From the NCBI GenBank assembly GCA_003024985.2, contig PXIH01S0048288.1: a stretch of 11,597 nt of DNA. One strand, written 5' to 3'. Source of the stretch: Euperipatoides rowelli. Taxonomy: Eukaryota; Onychophora; Udeonychophora; Euonychophora; Peripatopsidae. Position 1 is the stretch's first letter; every line of letters begins with the position of its first letter. Under the pieces are notes generated by a model. It did no database searches and was not told the DNA's origin. It saw only the letters and a list, made by a program, of their open reading frames with translations. The position numbers were made by a program, and so were the translations under genes. Of this stretch, positions 8,783-11,597 are shown piece after piece.

Positions 8783-9151
8783 ATTACTTTTGGGGTTGAT
8801 ACTGGCGCTGGGGTAACGTTGCTCTCTGAAAAGTTATATTTAAAAAAGCTGCCAGAATGCAAATTATTACTTACAAACATAATACTTAACACAATAAAAG
8901 AACAAATTAAACCATTAGGTAAAATCTTAGTCTCAGCACAATTAAACAATAAAAGCATCAATTCTTTAGAGATTTATATAGTAGAGGATCTCAAAACACC
9001 ATTACTGGGTAGATTGTGGATTTCTAAATTTGAAATTCTGAATGTTAAGGTACATAAATCAATTTTACCAGTGAGAGCTAATAGTTCTACACAAATTGAG
9101 GTGATCTTATTTAAATATGCAAAACGTTTTTCACCAGTATTAGGGAATTAA
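8783..9151 (+). pseudogene. Ty3/gypsy aspartic protease remnant (right arm)
   Basis: The frame holding the catalytic DTGA (8798-8809) runs open from 8774 to a TAA at 9149-9151. The protein has D-T-G-A-G-V-T-L-L-S-E early and PLLGR (8999-9013) about 67 residues later, the retropepsin flap-to-core layout. The family enzyme works as a dimer to cut the Gag-Pol polyprotein. The knuckle frame ends about here and the protease frame starts near 8775-8783, a frameshift in the linker. The first in-frame TTG or ATG is not a true start because the domain is normally made as part of a polyprotein. The catalytic Asp is intact. Confidence 0.85.
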
Positions 9152-10133
9152 AAAAACTTTGAAGCTCAGTTAACTCTTCAAAAGGATGCAACTCCTAATT
9201 TTTTTAAATATAGACCTATACCATTCGCTTTAACCCCACAATCAAACTAGAACTGAACAAACTTCAAGATCAGAGAATTTAGCACCAATTCAACATTCAC
9301 AATGGGCCGCACCTATAGTCCCAATTTTAAAAAAGGACAATTCCATTTGTCTGTGTGGCGATTATAAAGTCGGATTAAATCCAGCCTTAATTACTGACTC
9401 TTATCCACTACCAAGAATCGAAGATCTATTTACTATGATTAATGGTGGGGCAATTTTTAGCAAACTAGATATGACACAAGCATATCAACAGCTTGGCATG
9501 GATGAGTTTTTACAATGGCTATTGACAATAAATACCAATAAAAAGCTATTCAAAGTGACAAGGATGCCTTTCGAAATCTCACCAGCACCCGCCATTTTTC
9601 AGAGTGATGGATCAAGTATTGACAGGAATGGAAGGGGTTGTCTGCTATTTGGATGATATTCTAATTACAGGAAAATTCATTACAGAACATTAGAAAATCC
9701 TTGACAAAGTGCTAGCTAGATTAATGGAAGCTGGCATAACTCTAATAAAACTAAGTGTGAATTCTTAAAGCCAAGTGTTGAATTTCTGGGCCATACTATC
9801 GATGCTACTGGCCTACATACTACTGTAACAAAGGTGTCAGGCATAATGGAGGCACCTATTTCAAAAGATGTCGCACAGCTGAGATCTTTCCTAGGTCTAA
9901 TTAATTATTACAGAAAGTTCTTATCAAATTTGGCTACAATCTTGGCTCCATTAAATAAACTTTTACAAAAAAGTGTCAAATGGGAATGAAATGCTGCAAC
10001 TGATACAGCCTTTAAAAAAATTAAAGCAATTGTCTCACCCCGAGTATTAGTATACTGGGACCCAAAACTGCCAATTTCCTTAGCATCTGATGCCTCACCA
10101 ACAGGATTTGGTGCAATAATTTCTCATACATAA
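9152..10133 (+). pseudogene. Ty3/gypsy reverse transcriptase, frameshifted (right arm)
   Basis: After the TAA at 9149 the same frame continues with pre-RT sequence to R-P-I-P-F-A-L (9212-9232). The frame shifts near 9250 and again near 9279. The fingers and palm (W-A-A-P-I-V, then FSKLDMTQAY with motif A Asp at 9468-9470) are open to a TGA at 9654. A further shift near 9602 opens the frame carrying YLDD (9646-9657), the metal-binding catalytic pair. A TAG at 9691, another shift near 9745 and a TGA at 9987 follow. From 9753 the thumb and connection (F-L-G-H-T-I, L-R-S-F-L-G-L-I-N-Y-Y-R) are readable to the start of RNase H. Catalytic residues survive, but no continuous frame exists. Confidence 0.92.
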
Positions 10134-10563
10134 GTTGAGACTAATTTTTTTATTTTAAATACTTTTACATGCAAGGAGTGATATGAAAAATATAATAAAT
10201 TATATTACGGGTAAATCAATGATTACTCAAGCCGCTTCAACTGTTTTTCAGGTGAACAAAATTGAAATTTTTTTTTAATCTTCTTCAAATGGTGAGCACA
10301 TATTTGCTCTCCATAATAATCATATTGTGATATATGCATCAGAGAACAATCAAATTTATAACAAGAATGAAACACAATTTTTTTCTTTCACTCATACAAT
10401 GACAACATATTTGCGATTAATGCAAGACTTTAAATTAGAGTATCAGTACATTATGAATTCCCTGCTGGTTTTCCAAAGATTTTGTCTTGTAAAAAAATTA
10501 TTTATCGCAAAGGTGAACAAGAATGTAATAGGGTATATCAAACCATTAACAAATTGTCGATAA
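10065..10563 (+). pseudogene. Ty3/gypsy RNase H and linker remnant (right arm)
   Basis: SDASPTGFGAIISH (10086-10127) is the first RNase H motif, with catalytic Asp at 10089, and a TAA at 10131 breaks it. Further on, another frame gives ITQAASTVFQVNKIE (10222-10266), which fits the helix with the conserved Glu-Ala-Leu, here with the Glu replaced. A stop at 10276 precedes N-G-E-H-I-F-A-L-H-N-N-H (10288-10323), where N-N-H stands for the usual T-D-H, so that Asp is lost. The stretch ending in L-M-Q-D-F-K-L-E-Y-Q (near 10420-10446) resembles the end of the domain. The 78-codon open frame at 10327-10563 is thus a remnant of this domain and its linker, not a separate gene. The match weakens after 10450. 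Confidence 0.65.
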
Positions 10564-10738
10564 TAACCAAGCTTTCGCCTCAGATGTTTTTTTTAATAGT
10601 AGGCTACCAGTAGGCTACTCAACATTGGAATTTTGAATACAGGAATTAGACTTATCACAGAGAATTAAAACTTCCTTGGACTTTATTCCCTGGTAAGAGA
10701 GTAAATTCAACAAAACAATTTTTATAGAATGAGAATTA

Positions 10739-11240
10739 AGGCTGGTTCACAGCGATAAGTTACAGCAAAGTTGACATCAAGTGATGACTCTTGGATTTGA
10801 CCAATCACAGCAAACCTATCTTTAAACTTAGAATAAGAATAGGAAAAATCCTATTTTCCATAACTGTGACTTTCAAATCAGCCAACCAACCAATCATATT
10901 GCAATTGCAGCAATCAGGTTTGCTCCATGGGAACTTCAGATTTTGATTTGCTTCGTGCACTTAAAAAATAATTTTGACTACTGGTATTTCTAAATTAAAA
11001 CAAATTCACCTCTCTTTGCAAGAAACATTGATGTGATTAGAACAGCTGAGGTTGAAAAGACCCAAATTCAATGTATAATTAAAAATTACGATTTAAGTGG
11101 TATTGCTTGTTCAAAAAACGCATCAGTGGCAAGATGTTTAAATAAAGCCGTAGGGAAAACTTAAGGCTGTGAACAAAAAATTGTGTACGTGCTCAACTTT
11201 CCCGTAACTTTCACGTAAACTTATCACTGTGAACCAGCCT
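10739..11240. mobile_element. PIF/Harbinger-like MITE, right arm copy
   Basis: This mirrors 358-859 exactly, with termini AGGCTGGTTCACAGCGATAAG and its partner and TTA/TAA flanks preserved. Both copies share the same single TIR mismatch, so they come from duplication of the arm and not from two insertions. Confidence 0.8.
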
Positions 11241-11364
11241 TTATTCTATCTTCAAAGAAATCATGTGAAATAAAAGTAATATGTTCAAATTTAAATAACA
11301 ACTAAAATAATCATTCTTATAATCTCTGTACCTAAGATGAAATAACCATAAAAAAAGCTCATTA

Positions 11365-11490
<126 letters not shown>

Positions 11491-11597
11491 TTAATTAATA
11501 CACAGCTTGTAAATCAAACTAAATTAGTTTATATATAGTGTATTCATAATAAGTTTTAAAAAATATTAAGACAATAGATGCAATGATTTTAATTATT

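Larger units (their letters stand above)
8479..10563 (+). mobile_element. Decayed Ty3/gypsy retrotransposon, gag-pol part (right arm)
   Basis: Read on the plus strand, the order is zinc knuckles, aspartic protease, reverse transcriptase, RNase H and the start of the linker to integrase, which is the normal Ty3/gypsy order. The wording of the motifs (DTGAGVTL, PLLGR, FSKLD, YLDD, SDASPTGFG) resembles the K02A2.6-like or mag-like groups. No LTRs, gag capsid or integrase were recognised. Frames change at least five times and several stops interrupt the domains, so it is long dead. It abuts a LINE fragment at about 8478 with no spacer. Family placement is from recalled motifs and not from a search. 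Confidence 0.9.

Noticed and set aside
10327-10563. 78-codon open frame as an independent gene
   Set aside because: Its frame carries G-E-H-I-F-A-L-H-N-N-H just upstream and D-F-K-L-E-Y-Q inside, which fit the decayed RNase H domain of the same retrotransposon.

Overview
The window is one almost perfect inverted repeat. Base i pairs with base 11598-i: the left arm is 1-5791, the right arm is 5807-11597, and a 15-base core (5792-5806) lies between them. In the stretches I compared by eye (about 1-1000 and most of the central part) I found one substitution (A5760 opposite C5838). All seven pairs of open reading frames of about 60 codons or more are mirror-symmetric and encode identical proteins. 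A 3-base offset sits at the axis. Every feature therefore occurs twice, once per arm, on opposite strands. The palindrome reaches both window ends, so it may continue outside.

The source looks like an animal nuclear genome. It is AT-rich and intronic, and carries one spliced exon that I recognise as COPS9/CSNAP, the small acidic subunit of the COP9 signalosome. It is also crowded with decayed transposable elements of animal types. I cannot name the species; a marine or other aquatic invertebrate is only a guess from the element mix. No intact protein-coding gene longer than 110 codons exists here, and nothing suggests prokaryotic, phage or defence-system content.

Layout of the left arm, mirrored in the right: the COPS9 exon (123-195, +) with its splice sites; a 502-bp PIF/Harbinger-like MITE with 3-bp target duplications (358-859); a decayed Ty3/gypsy gag-pol remnant on the minus strand (1035-3119) with zinc knuckles, protease, RT and RNase H; a LINE reverse-transcriptase fragment on the minus strand (3116-3877); and the C-terminal end of a LINE ORF2 with 3' UTR on the plus strand (about 4085-4495). 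The two LINE pieces may be one insertion with an inverted 5' part. Next come a hairpin-rich block with octamer, TATA box, compact stem-loop and AATAAA (about 4500-4890), possibly a solo LTR or a short transcription unit, and then AT-rich DNA with little recognisable content up to the axis. All of this would lie in the intron downstream of the COPS9 exon; the final COPS9 exon is not in the window.

The main question is whether the palindrome is real. Near-identity, equal homopolymer lengths and a slipped, almost spacer-free axis fit either a fold-back (snap-back) chimera in library or assembly, or a very recent inverted duplication. If real, it would be a hairpin-RNA-capable locus carrying three transposon classes and a host exon.
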